Shown here: positions 7,438 to 15,624 of the stretch, in pieces
How the letters are laid out: each line of letters begins with the position of its first letter
Position numbering within the stretch: the first letter of the stretch is position 1
Source of the DNA: Nocardiopsis gilva YIM 90087
GTDB taxonomy: Bacteria; Actinomycetota; Actinomycetes; Streptosporangiales; Streptosporangiaceae
Length of the DNA: 64,000 nucleotides
Reading direction: 5' to 3'
Assembly: GCF_002263495.1 (NCBI RefSeq)
Contig: NZ_CP022753.1
Span: 1,178,001-1,242,000, forward strand
The notes under the pieces: generated by a model
Seen by the model: only the letters and a program-made list of their open reading frames with translations
What the model was told of the DNA's origin: nothing
Databases searched by the model: none
Program-made: the position numbers and the translations under genes

Positions 7438-8578
7438 CAGGCGCCCTCCGTTCCCTGGCTCGATGTCCGGTGGGGCGAGACGGAGCTCCACCGGCCTGTT
7501 GAGACCTCGCATGTCGAGACCCGTGCGCGTTGAGACTCCCGCGCGACGACATGCGCGAGACCGCGTAGACGAGCTTCAGCGCGCCGCGACCGATTGTAGT
7601 ACTACGAAGAGTCGTACTACGCAAAGTCTGCTAAAAATTCGGCTCCCTTTCAAGGTGCCGAAGAGCTCCTTGGTCACAGTCGCATAACGTGCGCGTCACG
7701 AAAAAGACTTCGTCCCGTCGGATAATGTTTCGCGATATTCGGTCCGGCCCCCGTTGGGGTCTGATCCGCGCGCTGGTGGGTCCTTCCGCACGTCGGGTGG
7801 AGCGATCAATGCCTGTCTCGGCTCTGTCGCGACCATTCACCCGAATTTGTGTGAGGTAGCCCACCCTTAAGATTTGCTGCGCTTGCTCTATGTTTGAACG
7901 GCGATAGGCGGGATACTCGTCATGTCCCTCCCGCTCGCGGGGTCCGGAACCGGCCCGGATCGCGTTCCGAAACCGCTGGTGAGTACGGCGTCTGCGGGGG
8001 GTGAGCGGGTGCGGACTGAAGCCCCCGCGATGGCGACGGATTGTGACGGTAGGCGCTAAATAAACAAGCCCTACCCGAGGAAACGGGCTCGAAACATAGT
8101 TTCCGCAGCCACGAAAAACGCTGCTCAGGAACGTTCGCTATGTTCCTTCGACGTGCCTCATACACAGATCGACGCCGGAACCCGCGGCCGACCGGACACC
8201 GGGGATCACCCCGCAGTAGTCAGTCTCACCGTGGGTCCCGTTCGCATGCGCTCGATCTGTCGTGTCGGCGCCGATAGTGCCGCACGCGTCCCCGCGACGA
8301 CAGAGGGCACTCCCGCACCGGGCGACTTCGGCTCCCGCGCCCCTTCCGCTCTTTTGGCGCGGGAGCGCGGAGCGGCCCATGCCGCACCGGTGCGGACCCT
8401 GAACTTCGACACCCAGCAGTGGCCGCAGGAGGTCCCCAAGGGACGCGTCCCCGGGGAACCCGTGCGGCTCGGCCCGCTATCCGCTACGCGACGGGCCACG
8501 ACCAACCATCCGTCCTGACCACCCCGTCGTCACCGCCCCGAGCCCACGAACCTGGGGAAAGGAACCAAGGAACACACG
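7438..8578. other. Long intergenic region between whiB-like gene and ectB
   Basis: About 1.1 kb between divergent genes with no open frame of convincing codon use. Visible items are the tandem 15-bp repeat (7599-7628), a less GC-rich stretch at 7600-7900, and a short inverted repeat GGAAAC...GTTTCC at about 8080-8105. The ectB promoter should lie in the right half. The size is large for an operon leader and no riboswitch fold could be assigned by eye. Confidence 0.4.
7599..7628. repeat. Tandem 15-bp direct repeat upstream of whiB-like gene
   Basis: Two adjacent 15-mers, GTACTACGAAGAGTC and GTACTACGCAAAGTC, differ at two positions. They are about 160 bp upstream of the whiB-family start. The 15-bp phase (1.5 turns) and the internal palindrome GTAGTACTAC suggest a protein-binding site. 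Confidence 0.6.
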
Positions 8579-9844
8579 ATGGAGATCTTCGACCGCCTCG
8601 AATCCGAAGTCCGGAGCTACTGCCGTAGTTGGCCGGTCGTCTTCAACGAGGCGCGAGGCAGCTACATCTACGACGAGTCGGGGCGGCCTTACCTCGACTT
8701 CTTCGCGGGTGCCGGTTCCCTGAACTACGGGCATAACAACCCGGTCCTGAAATCCAAACTCATCGACTACCTCGCGAGCGACGGCGTCGTGCACAGCCTC
8801 GACGCCTACACCACGGCGAAGCAGGAGTTCCTGCAGACGTTCGGTGACGTCATCCTGGGCCCGCGCGGGCTCGACTACAAGGTGCAGTTCCCCGGCCCGG
8901 CCGGGAACAACGCCGTCGAGGCCGCCCTCAAGCTGGCCCGGAAGATCACCGGCCGCGAGGTCATCGTCAACTTCACCAACAGCTTCCACGGCATGACGCT
9001 GGGCGCGCTCGCCGTGACCGGCAACTCGATGAAGCGTGGCGGCGCGGGGGTGCCGCTGACGCACGTCAACACCATGCCGTACGACAACTACATGGACGGC
9101 GAGACGCCGGACTTCCTGTGGCTGCGCAGCGTCCTTGAGGACAGCGGCAGTGGCCTGGACAAGCCGGCCGCCGTCATCGTCGAGACGGTGCAGGGCGAGG
9201 GCGGCATCAACGCCGCCAGCGCCGAGTGGCTGCGCGGGCTCGCCGCCCTGTGCGAGGAGCACGGCATCCTGCTCATCGTCGACGACATCCAGATGGGCTG
9301 CGGGCGCACCGGCGGCTTCTTCAGCTTCGAAGAGGCCGGCATCAAGCCGGACATCGTCACGCTGTCCAAGTCGATCAGCGGCTACGGCATCCCGCTCGCC
9401 CTCACGCTGTTCAAGCGTGAGCTGGACGTGTGGGGCCCGGGCGAGCACAACGGGACCTTCCGTGGCCCCAACCCCGCCTTCGTCACCGGCACCGCCGCGC
9501 TCGACACGTTCTGGCGCGACGACGAGCTGCAGAAGGCCACCCTCGCCAAGGGTGAGCTCATCCGCACGCGCCTCACCGCCATCGCCGAGGAGTTCGCCGA
9601 GGCCGGGGCGCACGTGCGTGGCCGCGGCATGGCGGCCGGCCTGGCCTTCGAGCGTGAGGGCGCCGCCTCGGCGCTCAGCCGCGAGGCCTTCCAGCGCGGC
9701 CTGCTCGTCGAGACCTCCGGTCCCGAGGACGAGGTCGCCAAGCTCCTCCCCGCGCTCACCACGACCGAGGAGGAGCTGGAGCAGGGCCTGGACATCATGG
9801 CCGAGGCCGCGCGCGCCGCGGTGAAAATCTCGCAGCCCGCATAA
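8579..9844 (+). CDS. ectB: Diaminobutyrate-2-oxoglutarate transaminase EctB
   Basis: EctB is a PLP-dependent class III aminotransferase that makes L-2,4-diaminobutyrate from L-aspartate-beta-semialdehyde with glutamate as donor, the entry step to ectoine. The 421 residues have the typical opening IFDRLESEVRSYCRSWPVVF, the pyrophosphate-binding PGPAGNNAVEAALKLARK, FHGMTLGA, the PLP-ring Asp in LLIVDDIQMGCGRTG, and the Schiff-base Lys264 in TLSKSISGYGIPLAL. Length matches the family. The start is ATG 8579; the leader GGAAAGGAACCAAGG provides a ribosome site. It leads ectBCD, but a hairpin lies between it and ectC. Confidence 0.97.
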   Translation: MEIFDRLESEVRSYCRSWPVVFNEARGSYIYDESGRPYLDFFAGAGSLNYGHNNPVLKSKLIDYLASDGVVHSLDAYTTAKQEFLQTFGDVILGPRGLDYKVQFPGPAGNNAVEAALKLARKITGREVIVNFTNSFHGMTLGALAVTGNSMKRGGAGVPLTHVNTMPYDNYMDGETPDFLWLRSVLEDSGSGLDKPAAVIVETVQGEGGINAASAEWLRGLAALCEEHGILLIVDDIQMGCGRTGGFFSFEEAGIKPDIVTLSKSISGYGIPLALTLFKRELDVWGPGEHNGTFRGPNPAFVTGTAALDTFWRDDELQKATLAKGELIRTRLTAIAEEFAEAGAHVRGRGMAAGLAFEREGAASALSREAFQRGLLVETSGPEDEVAKLLPALTTTEEELEQGLDIMAEAARAAVKISQPA

Positions 9845-9898
9845 AGCCACTGCGCAGGCGCGGCCCGAGCCGCACAATTGCAGTGGATGAACACCCGA

Positions 9899-9923
9899 GG
9901 GTCCCGGCGTGTCGCCGGGACCC
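9899..9923 (+). terminator. Hairpin between ectB and ectC
   Basis: A perfect 11-bp stem (9899-9909 with 9913-9923) with loop TGT and no T-run lies in the 127-bp gap between ectB and ectC. It may be a partial terminator or an RNA-stability element rather than a full stop. Confidence 0.55.
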
Positions 9924-9971
9924 CGCGTTCGGTCGCTCGCGGCCGAAACGAGTCATGAGGAGTACAAGAGC

Positions 9972-10397
9972 GTGATCGTTCGCAGCCTGAAGGACGTCGA
10001 CGGCACCGACGCCGATGTCCAGACCGAGAACTGGCGCAGCCGCCGGATCATCCTTGCCAAGGAGGGCGTGGGCTTCTCGTTCCACGAGACCGTCCTGTAC
10101 GCGGGGACGGAGACGAGCATGTGGTACGCGAACCACGTCGAGCTCGTGCACTGCATCGAGGGCGAGGCCGAGCTCACCAACGACGAGACCGGGGAGAAGT
10201 TCACCATCACCCCGGGCACGCTCTACCTGCTCAACGGGCACGAGAAGCACACCATTCGGCCCAAGACCGACTTCCGGGTGCTGTGCGTCTTCAACCCGCC
10301 GGTGACCGGTCGCGAGGTGCACGACGAGAACGGTGTCTACCCCCTGCTGACCGAAGAGGACGACAGCGCCAAGGAGAGCCTGGCCACGGCCGAGTAG
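9972..10397 (+). CDS. ectC: L-ectoine synthase EctC
   Basis: EctC cyclises N-gamma-acetyl-diaminobutyrate to ectoine by eliminating water. The 141-residue cupin begins [16 protein letters not shown], as in the family, and carries [33 protein letters not shown] and [18 protein letters not shown], which hold the metal-binding Glu, Tyr and His positions and the substrate pocket of EctC cupins. I chose the GTG at 9972, which matches family starts and has AGGAG 9 nt upstream; the open frame begins earlier at 9909. Flanked by GC-rich hairpins on both sides. Confidence 0.97.
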   Translation: MIVRSLKDVDGTDADVQTENWRSRRIILAKEGVGFSFHETVLYAGTETSMWYANHVELVHCIEGEAELTNDETGEKFTITPGTLYLLNGHEKHTIRPKTDFRVLCVFNPPVTGREVHDENGVYPLLTEEDDSAKESLATAE

Positions 10398-10405
10398 CGC
10401 GTGGT

Positions 10406-10443
10406 GCGGGTGCGGGCGCGCCGACCCGCGCGCCCGCACCCGC
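10406..10443 (+). terminator. Hairpin between ectC and ectD
   Basis: A perfect 16-bp stem (10406-10421 with 10428-10443) with a 6-nt loop starts 9 nt after the ectC stop. No T-run follows. It leaves ectD with a 147-nt leader of its own. Confidence 0.65.
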
Positions 10444-10589
10444 CCTCACCCCCTCCTCCTGGTGGGAGCGAGTGTGCGGACCACCGGAATAGGGCACCCT
10501 CGTTGAGCAGGGAAGAAAAGAAAAGAGCCTGACCCGCAAGAAGCACACGATCGAGAGCGCGAAGGAGAGAGACCCCGAGGGGTATAGCC

Positions 10590-11498
10590 ATGACTGCGTT
10601 GACGACCGACTTCGAGCAGCCGACCATGGACGACTACCCGACCCGCAAGGACGGTTTCCCGTCCCTGCTCTACCGGCGGGACGCCGTGGTCTTGGGCGAG
10701 GGAGACGGCCCAATCGACCGCGCCACGCTGGACTCCTACGACGACAAGGGCTACCTGCAGGTCGAGCAGCTGCTCACGCCCGAGGAACTGGAGAAGTACC
10801 GCGCCGAGCTGCGCCGCCTCAGTGAGGACCCGGAGCTGAGGAAGGACGAGCGCGTCATCGTCGAGCGGCAGTCCGACGAAGTCCGGTCCATCTTCGAGGT
10901 CCACAAGATCAGCGACGTCATCGCCGAACTGGTCCGTGACCCGCGCGTCGTCGGCCGCGCCCGGCAGATTCTGGGCAGCGACGTCTACGTGCACCAGAGC
11001 CGCGTCAACTCCAAGCCCGGGTTCAGCGGCAGCGACTTCTTCTGGCACTCCGACTTCGAGACCTGGCACGCCGAGGACGGGATGCCCCGGATGCGCGCGG
11101 TGAGCATCTCCATCGCGCTCACCGACAACTACGAGCACAACGGCTCGCTGATGATCATGCCGGGCTCGCACAAGACGTTCGTCTCCTGTGTCGGCGAGAC
11201 CCCGGAGAACCACTACAAGGCGTCCCTGAAGCAGCAGGAGGTCGGCACGCCCGACCAGGACAGCCTGTCGATCCTCGCCGCCAAGCACGGCATCGACGTG
11301 CTCACCGGTCCCGCCGGCGGCGCCATCATGTTCGACTCCAACTGCATGCACGGTTCCAGCGGCAACATCACGCCGTTCCCGCGGTCGAACATCTTCATCG
11401 TGTTCAACAGCGTGGAGAACACCTGCGGGGAGCCCTTCGCGGCGCCCACGCCCCGCCCGCCGTTCCTCGGCGCGCGCGACTTCACTCCCGTGGTCTGA
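10590..11498 (+). CDS. ectD: Ectoine 5-hydroxylase EctD
   Basis: EctD is a non-haem Fe(II)/2-oxoglutarate dioxygenase that converts ectoine to 5-hydroxyectoine. The 302-residue protein has the iron triad His153-x-Asp155 (in FFWHSDFETWH) and His254 (in NCMHGSSGN), plus the EctD signature around YVHQSRVNSKPGFSGSDF. Length matches the family. The start is ATG 10590, with GAGGGG 8 nt upstream. A strong hairpin precedes it after ectC and another lies between it and ehuB, so hydroxyectoine synthesis could be tuned separately from ectoine synthesis (inference). Confidence 0.97.
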   Translation: MTALTTDFEQPTMDDYPTRKDGFPSLLYRRDAVVLGEGDGPIDRATLDSYDDKGYLQVEQLLTPEELEKYRAELRRLSEDPELRKDERVIVERQSDEVRSIFEVHKISDVIAELVRDPRVVGRARQILGSDVYVHQSRVNSKPGFSGSDFFWHSDFETWHAEDGMPRMRAVSISIALTDNYEHNGSLMIMPGSHKTFVSCVGETPENHYKASLKQQEVGTPDQDSLSILAAKHGIDVLTGPAGGAIMFDSNCMHGSSGNITPFPRSNIFIVFNSVENTCGEPFAAPTPRPPFLGARDFTPVV

Positions 11499-11732
11499 TT
11501 CGGGACGGCGGCCCCGGCCGCGTTTTTGATCGTTATTGGCCGGACCCGGCCGTAACTAGTGCATAACGCGGGATTTCGCTTGTGCTGAAAGCGGCAAAGA
11601 ATAAGCCGCACATTTACGCAGACAAGCGCCATGCGCGGGCCCACGGCCTGCCGACGTGACATCGGAGGTGCCCTGAGGCGACCCTGAGCACGGGCGGACC
11701 TCCGGCGTTCACGCACGTACATCCCGCACGAC

Positions 11733-11772
11733 AGCACGGCGCTCCCTCCGGTGCAGGAGGGGGCGCCGTGCT
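11733..11772 (+). terminator. 17-bp hairpin just upstream of ehuB ribosome site
   Basis: Arms 11733-11749 and 11756-11772 pair over 17 positions with a single G-U-type mismatch and a 6-nt loop. The right arm ends 7 nt before the GAGGAG of ehuB. It can end ectD transcription or attenuate ehuBCDA. Confidence 0.65.
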
Positions 11773-11792
11773 CGTTCCTGAGGAGACACGAG

Positions 11793-12695
11793 ATGACGAC
11801 GATCAGAGGAAGCGGCATGGACCGGCGCCGCTTCCTGGCGAGAACGGGCGGGGCCGCGGTGGCCGCGCTGATGGGGCCGACGTTACTCAGCGGCTGCTCC
11901 CGCGTCGGGACCGGAAACACCTTCGACCGCGTCCGGGAGCAGGGCTACATCAACGTCGGCTTCGCCAACGAGGCCCCCTACGGCTACACCGACCTGGCCA
12001 CCGGCAAGCTCACGGGGGAGTCGCCCGAGCTGGCCCGCGCGATCTTCGCCGAGCTGGGCGTCGACGACCTCCGCGGCGTCCCCGTCAGCTTCGACGGCCT
12101 GATCCCCGGGCTCATCGGCGGCCAGTTCGACATGGTCGCCGCGGGGATGGCCATCGTCCCCGACCGCTGCCGGCAGGTGGCGTTCACCAACCCCGACTAC
12201 CTCAGCCGCACCGCCTTCCTGGTCCCCGAGGGTAACCCCGCCGGTATCGAGAACTTCTCGTCGATCGCCGAGAACCCCGACATCACCCTCGCGGTCATGA
12301 ACGCGACCGTCGAACAGCAGATGGCCGCCCAGGCCGGAGTCCCCACCGCCCAGGTGCAGACCGCCCCCGACACCCCCAGCGCCTACGAGCTGCTGGAGAC
12401 CGGACGCATCGACGCGGTCGCGCTGACCGCGATCTCGCTGCGCTGGATCCTCAAGACCCGCGGCGGACCCTTCGAGGTGACCGAGGCGTTCTTCCCGGTC
12501 GTCGACGGTCAGGAGGTCATCGGCGGCGGCGGATACGCGCTGCGCCAGGAGGACACCGACATGCTCGCGGCCTTCAACGAGAAGCTGGAGGAGTTCAAGG
12601 AGAGCGGGCGGCTGCTGGAGATCATCGAGCCGTTCGGGTTCTCCGAGGACGAGCTTCCCGGCGACCTCACGGCCCAGCAGCTGTGTTCGGCATGA
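11793..12695 (+). CDS. ehuB: Ectoine/hydroxyectoine ABC transporter binding lipoprotein EhuB
   Basis: A 300-residue extracytoplasmic solute-binding protein of the polar amino-acid type (SBP family 3). The N-terminus has a twin-arginine motif (MDRRRFLARTGG) followed by a lipobox LLSGC, so it is probably a Tat-exported lipoprotein. The mature domain begins with VREQGYINVGFANEAPYGYTDLATGKLTGESPELARAIF and includes GQFDMVAAGMAIVPDRC, typical of EhuB. It captures ectoine and hydroxyectoine outside the membrane and passes them to EhuC/EhuD. The start is ATG 11793, with GAGGAG 8 nt upstream. First gene of ehuBCDA, downstream of ectD. Confidence 0.92.
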   Translation: MTTIRGSGMDRRRFLARTGGAAVAALMGPTLLSGCSRVGTGNTFDRVREQGYINVGFANEAPYGYTDLATGKLTGESPELARAIFAELGVDDLRGVPVSFDGLIPGLIGGQFDMVAAGMAIVPDRCRQVAFTNPDYLSRTAFLVPEGNPAGIENFSSIAENPDITLAVMNATVEQQMAAQAGVPTAQVQTAPDTPSAYELLETGRIDAVALTAISLRWILKTRGGPFEVTEAFFPVVDGQEVIGGGGYALRQEDTDMLAAFNEKLEEFKESGRLLEIIEPFGFSEDELPGDLTAQQLCSA

Positions 12696-12711
12696 ACCCC
12701 GGGGAGCCGCA

Positions 12712-13440
12712 ATGACTTTCTTCACCGACTCACTTCCGCTCTACCTCAACGGCGCCTGGTACACGCTGCTCATCACGCTCGGCGGGTGCGCGCTCGCGTT
12801 CGTGATCTCGATGGTCGTCGGCATCGTCGGCGCGATGCGCAACCCCTGGGCCCTCGCCGCCGCCACGGTCTACGTCGAGGTGTTCCGCGGCGTCGCCGCG
12901 CTCGTGCTGATGTTCTGGCTCTTCTACGCCATGCCGCTGGTCACCGGGTACCGGCTGGAACCGGTGTTCGCCGCGATCCTGGCGCTGGGCCTCAACGTGG
13001 GCGCCTACGGCGCGGAGAACGTGCGCGGCGCCATCAACGCCGTGCCCAAGGCGCAGTACGAGGCGACCATCGCGCTCAACTTCAGCGCGTTCCAGCGCAT
13101 GCGCCGGTGCATCCTCCCGCAGGCGTGGGCGCAGATGCTGCCCACGTTCGGCAACCTCGCCATCGAACTGATGAAGGGCAGCGCCGTGGTCTCGCTGATC
13201 GCGGTCTCCGACATCACCTTCGTCGCCCAGCAGCTGCGCACGTTCTCCGGTGAGACGTTGCTGGCGTTCGCCAGCGCGCTGGTCATGTACTTCGTGATCG
13301 CCCAGCTGATCGTGTTCTTCGTGCGCATGGCCGAACGGCGGGCCAACCGGCGCCTCGGCCGCCTGCCCGCACCGGCCAAACCGTCGTGGGTGGCGCGGGC
13401 GCTGATAAGCGCGGGGCGTGAGAAGGAAGGGGCGGCCTGA
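12712..13440 (+). CDS. ehuC: Ectoine ABC transporter permease EhuC
   Basis: A 242-residue inner-membrane permease of the HisM/GlnP type, with an N-terminal FFTDSLPLYLNGAWYTLLIT and about five membrane helices. The ATPase-contacting EAA-like loop is YEATIALNFSAFQRMRRCILPQAW. It forms the channel with EhuD. It follows ehuB by 16 bp, and its TGA overlaps the ATG of ehuD by one base, so translation is coupled. Substrate is assigned from linkage to ehuB and ectBCD. Confidence 0.9.
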   Translation: MTFFTDSLPLYLNGAWYTLLITLGGCALAFVISMVVGIVGAMRNPWALAAATVYVEVFRGVAALVLMFWLFYAMPLVTGYRLEPVFAAILALGLNVGAYGAENVRGAINAVPKAQYEATIALNFSAFQRMRRCILPQAWAQMLPTFGNLAIELMKGSAVVSLIAVSDITFVAQQLRTFSGETLLAFASALVMYFVIAQLIVFFVRMAERRANRRLGRLPAPAKPSWVARALISAGREKEGAA

Positions 13441-14090
13441 TGTTCGACTGGGGATTCGTCGGCGAGGCACTGCCCGACCTGCTCACGGGACTCCGCTACA
13501 CCCTGCTGGCCACGGCGTTCGGTTACGTGCTGGCGCTGGTGCTCGGCCTGGTGGTCGCGATGACCCGCCGGGCCGCGCCGCGGCCGATCGCCGCGGTGGT
13601 CTTCTGGGTCATGGAGTTCATCCGCTCCACGCCCCTGCTGGTGCAGCTCTTCTTCATCTTCTACGTGCTGCCGGGCATCGGGATCTCGCTGAGCCCGCTG
13701 ACCGCCGGTGTCATCGGGCTGGGCGTGCACTACGCGGCCTACACCGCCGAGGTCTACCGCTCCGGGATGGAGGGCGTCCCCAAGGGCCAGTGGGAGGCCG
13801 CCCGGGCGCTCAGCCTGCCGGTGCGGCGCACCTGGTCGGCGGTGGTCCTGCCGCAGGCGATCCGCAGGGTGATCCCGGCCCTGGGCAACTACCTGATCGC
13901 GATGTTCAAGGACACGCCCCTGCTGTTCGCCATCACCGTGCCCGAGATGATGTTCGAGGCCAACCGCCTCGGCGGCACGCACTTCAAGTACCTGGAGACG
14001 ATCTCCGCCGTCGGCGTGCTGTTCATCATCGTCAGCGCGCTGTCCGCCGTCCTGATCCGAACCCTGGAGCGACGCTATGCCGCGGTCTGA
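13440..14090 (+). CDS. ehuD: Ectoine ABC transporter permease EhuD
   Basis: A 216-residue permease, paralogous to EhuC, beginning FDWGFVGEALPDLLTGLRYTLLAT. The EAA-type loop is QWEAARALSLPVRRTWSAVVLPQAIRRVIPALGN, which docks on the ATPase EhuA. Pairs with EhuC in the membrane. The start codon overlaps the ehuC stop, and the 3' end overlaps the start of ehuA by 14 bp, so the four genes form one tightly packed operon. Confidence 0.9.
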   Translation: MFDWGFVGEALPDLLTGLRYTLLATAFGYVLALVLGLVVAMTRRAAPRPIAAVVFWVMEFIRSTPLLVQLFFIFYVLPGIGISLSPLTAGVIGLGVHYAAYTAEVYRSGMEGVPKGQWEAARALSLPVRRTWSAVVLPQAIRRVIPALGNYLIAMFKDTPLLFAITVPEMMFEANRLGGTHFKYLETISAVGVLFIIVSALSAVLIRTLERRYAAV

Positions 14091-14964
14091 CGACAACCAC
14101 ACCAACCGTCCCGATGCCGAAAGCGACGCGGGTGCGGTCCCCCATGCGCGCGCCGAGAACGGGCAGAGCGGGGGAGGCGACGACCAGCCGCTGATCCGCT
14201 TCGAGAAGGTCGTCAAGCGGTATGGCGACAACGTGGTGCTCCGCGAGCTCGACTTCGCGGTCGACGCCGGGCAGCGGGTGACCCTCATCGGCCCCAGCGG
14301 GTCGGGCAAGACCACCATCCTGCGGCTGCTGATGACGCTGGAGCGCATCAACGGCGGCGTCATCTGGGTGAACGGCGATCCCCTCAGCCACATGTACAAG
14401 TCGGGGGACGGCGGCGAGCTGGTCCCGGCCACCGAGAAGTACCAGCGCGAGGTCCGCAAGAAGATCGGGATGGTCTTCCAGCAGTTCAACCTGTTCCCGA
14501 ACATGAGCGTGCGGCGCAACATCACCGAGGCGCCCGTCTACAGCCTGGGGATATCCCGGGACGAGGCGGACCAGCGGGCCGAGGAGCTGCTGGAGATGGT
14601 CGGGCTGAGCGACAAGATCGACGCCCACCCCACGCGGCTGTCCGGTGGCCAGCAGCAGCGGGTGGCGATCGCGCGGGCGCTGGCGATGCGCCCGGAGATC
14701 CTGCTGCTCGACGAGGTCACCTCGGCGCTGGACCCGGAGCTGGTGGCCGGCGTGCTGGACGTGCTGCGCGAGATCGCGCGCACCACGGACATCACGATGC
14801 TCTCGGTGACCCATGAGATGGGGTTCGCCCGCGACGTCTCGCACCGGGTGCTGATGTTCGACCAGGGCCAGATCCTGGAGGAGGGGCCGCCCGAGCAGAT
14901 CTTCGGCGACCCGCAGGAGGAGCGCACCAAGTCCTTCCTGCACGCGGTGCTGGAGAGCAGCTGA
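14077..14964 (+). CDS. ehuA: Ectoine ABC transporter ATP-binding protein EhuA
   Basis: A 295-residue ABC ATPase. After an unusual hydrophilic N-terminal extension of about 38 residues comes the nucleotide-binding domain, with Walker A GPSGSGKTT, Q-loop VFQQFNLFPNMSV, signature LSGGQQQRVAIARAL, Walker B ILLLDEVTSALD and switch His in SVTHEMGFA. This is the polar amino-acid (HisP/GlnQ) subclass. It powers EhuBCD on the cytoplasmic face. Ends the operon; a GC hairpin follows at 14971-15012. Confidence 0.92.
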   Translation: MPRSDDNHTNRPDAESDAGAVPHARAENGQSGGGDDQPLIRFEKVVKRYGDNVVLRELDFAVDAGQRVTLIGPSGSGKTTILRLLMTLERINGGVIWVNGDPLSHMYKSGDGGELVPATEKYQREVRKKIGMVFQQFNLFPNMSVRRNITEAPVYSLGISRDEADQRAEELLEMVGLSDKIDAHPTRLSGGQQQRVAIARALAMRPEILLLDEVTSALDPELVAGVLDVLREIARTTDITMLSVTHEMGFARDVSHRVLMFDQGQILEEGPPEQIFGDPQEERTKSFLHAVLESS

Positions 14965-14970
14965 GCCCGG

Positions 14971-15012
14971 GAGGGCGGCGGACGCGGCGTGCCCGCCGCC
15001 GACGCCGCCCTC
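14971..15012 (+). terminator. Hairpin after ehuA
   Basis: Arms GAGGGCGGCG (14971-14980) and CGCCGCCCTC (15003-15012) start 6 nt after the ehuA stop, with further GC pairing in between. No T-run. Confidence 0.55.
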
Positions 15013-15030
15013 CACGCTCGGACGCCGGAT

Positions 15031-15058
15031 GTGCCATGCCACCCTGGATGCATGGCAC
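15031..15058 (+). promoter_or_regulatory. Inverted repeat overlapping a start codon
   Basis: GTGCCATGC (15031-15039) and GCATGGCAC (15050-15058) form a perfect 9-bp inverted repeat with a 10-bp spacer. The ATG of the flavodoxin-like gene (15052) lies inside the right arm, and no Shine-Dalgarno is visible. It could be a DNA operator or an RNA hairpin hiding the start. Confidence 0.5.
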
Positions 15059-15519
15059 GCCTGCTCATCGTTCACCACACGCCGTCTCCGTCCATGCAGA
15101 CCCTGCTCGAATCGGTGCTGGAGGGCGCGCGCAACGACGAGATCGAGGGCGTCGAGGTGGTGACGCGCCCGGCGCTCGGAGCCACCGTGCCCGACGTGCT
15201 CGCGGCGGACGCCGTCATCGTCGGCACCACCGCGAACATCGGCTACATGGCCGGCGCCGTCAAACATTTCTTCGACACCGTGTACTACCCCTGCCTGACC
15301 GACACGACCGGGCTGCCCTACGCCCTTTACGTACACGGCAACAACGACACCACCGGGGCCGTGCGCGCGGTGGAGGCCATCGCCAAGGGGATGTCGTGGG
15401 AGCGACACCGACCGCCGGTCTCCGTCATCGGGGAGGTGGGCCGCGACGACCGTGAGGCGTGCTGGGAGCTGGGCGCGGTCTGCGCGCTGGCGGCCCTGGA
15501 GCGGTCCGGCGAGGAATGA
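15052..15519 (+). CDS. Flavodoxin/NADPH-dependent FMN reductase-like protein
   Basis: A 155-residue flavodoxin-fold protein. LLIVHHTPSPSMQTLLESVLEGA holds the FMN-phosphate loop (T-P-S-P-S-M), and VIVGTTANIGYMAGAVKHFFDTVYYPC resembles the isoalloxazine loop of FMN reductases. It probably binds FMN and carries out cytoplasmic electron transfer or reduction of a small molecule; the partner is unknown. The start is ATG 15052 because the family begins at MARLLIVHHT; an open frame from 14989 adds non-family residues. It follows the ehu operon but is separated from it by a hairpin, so I treat it as independent. Confidence 0.7.
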   Translation: MARLLIVHHTPSPSMQTLLESVLEGARNDEIEGVEVVTRPALGATVPDVLAADAVIVGTTANIGYMAGAVKHFFDTVYYPCLTDTTGLPYALYVHGNNDTTGAVRAVEAIAKGMSWERHRPPVSVIGEVGRDDREACWELGAVCALAALERSGEE

Positions 15520-15624
15520 TCGGACGAGGGGGTCACCCCCAAGGAATTGCGACATACGGTAGTCATTGCATTACTTTTAGCTTCTCTCGGGGCAGACTGA
15601 TGCTCTGACCAGGGGGAGAAGCGC

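Noticed and set aside
6428-7624. 398-residue version of the membrane-protein gene
   Set aside because: Its 5' two-fifths overlap the whiB-like gene and its terminator; only the part from 7072 has membrane-protein character.
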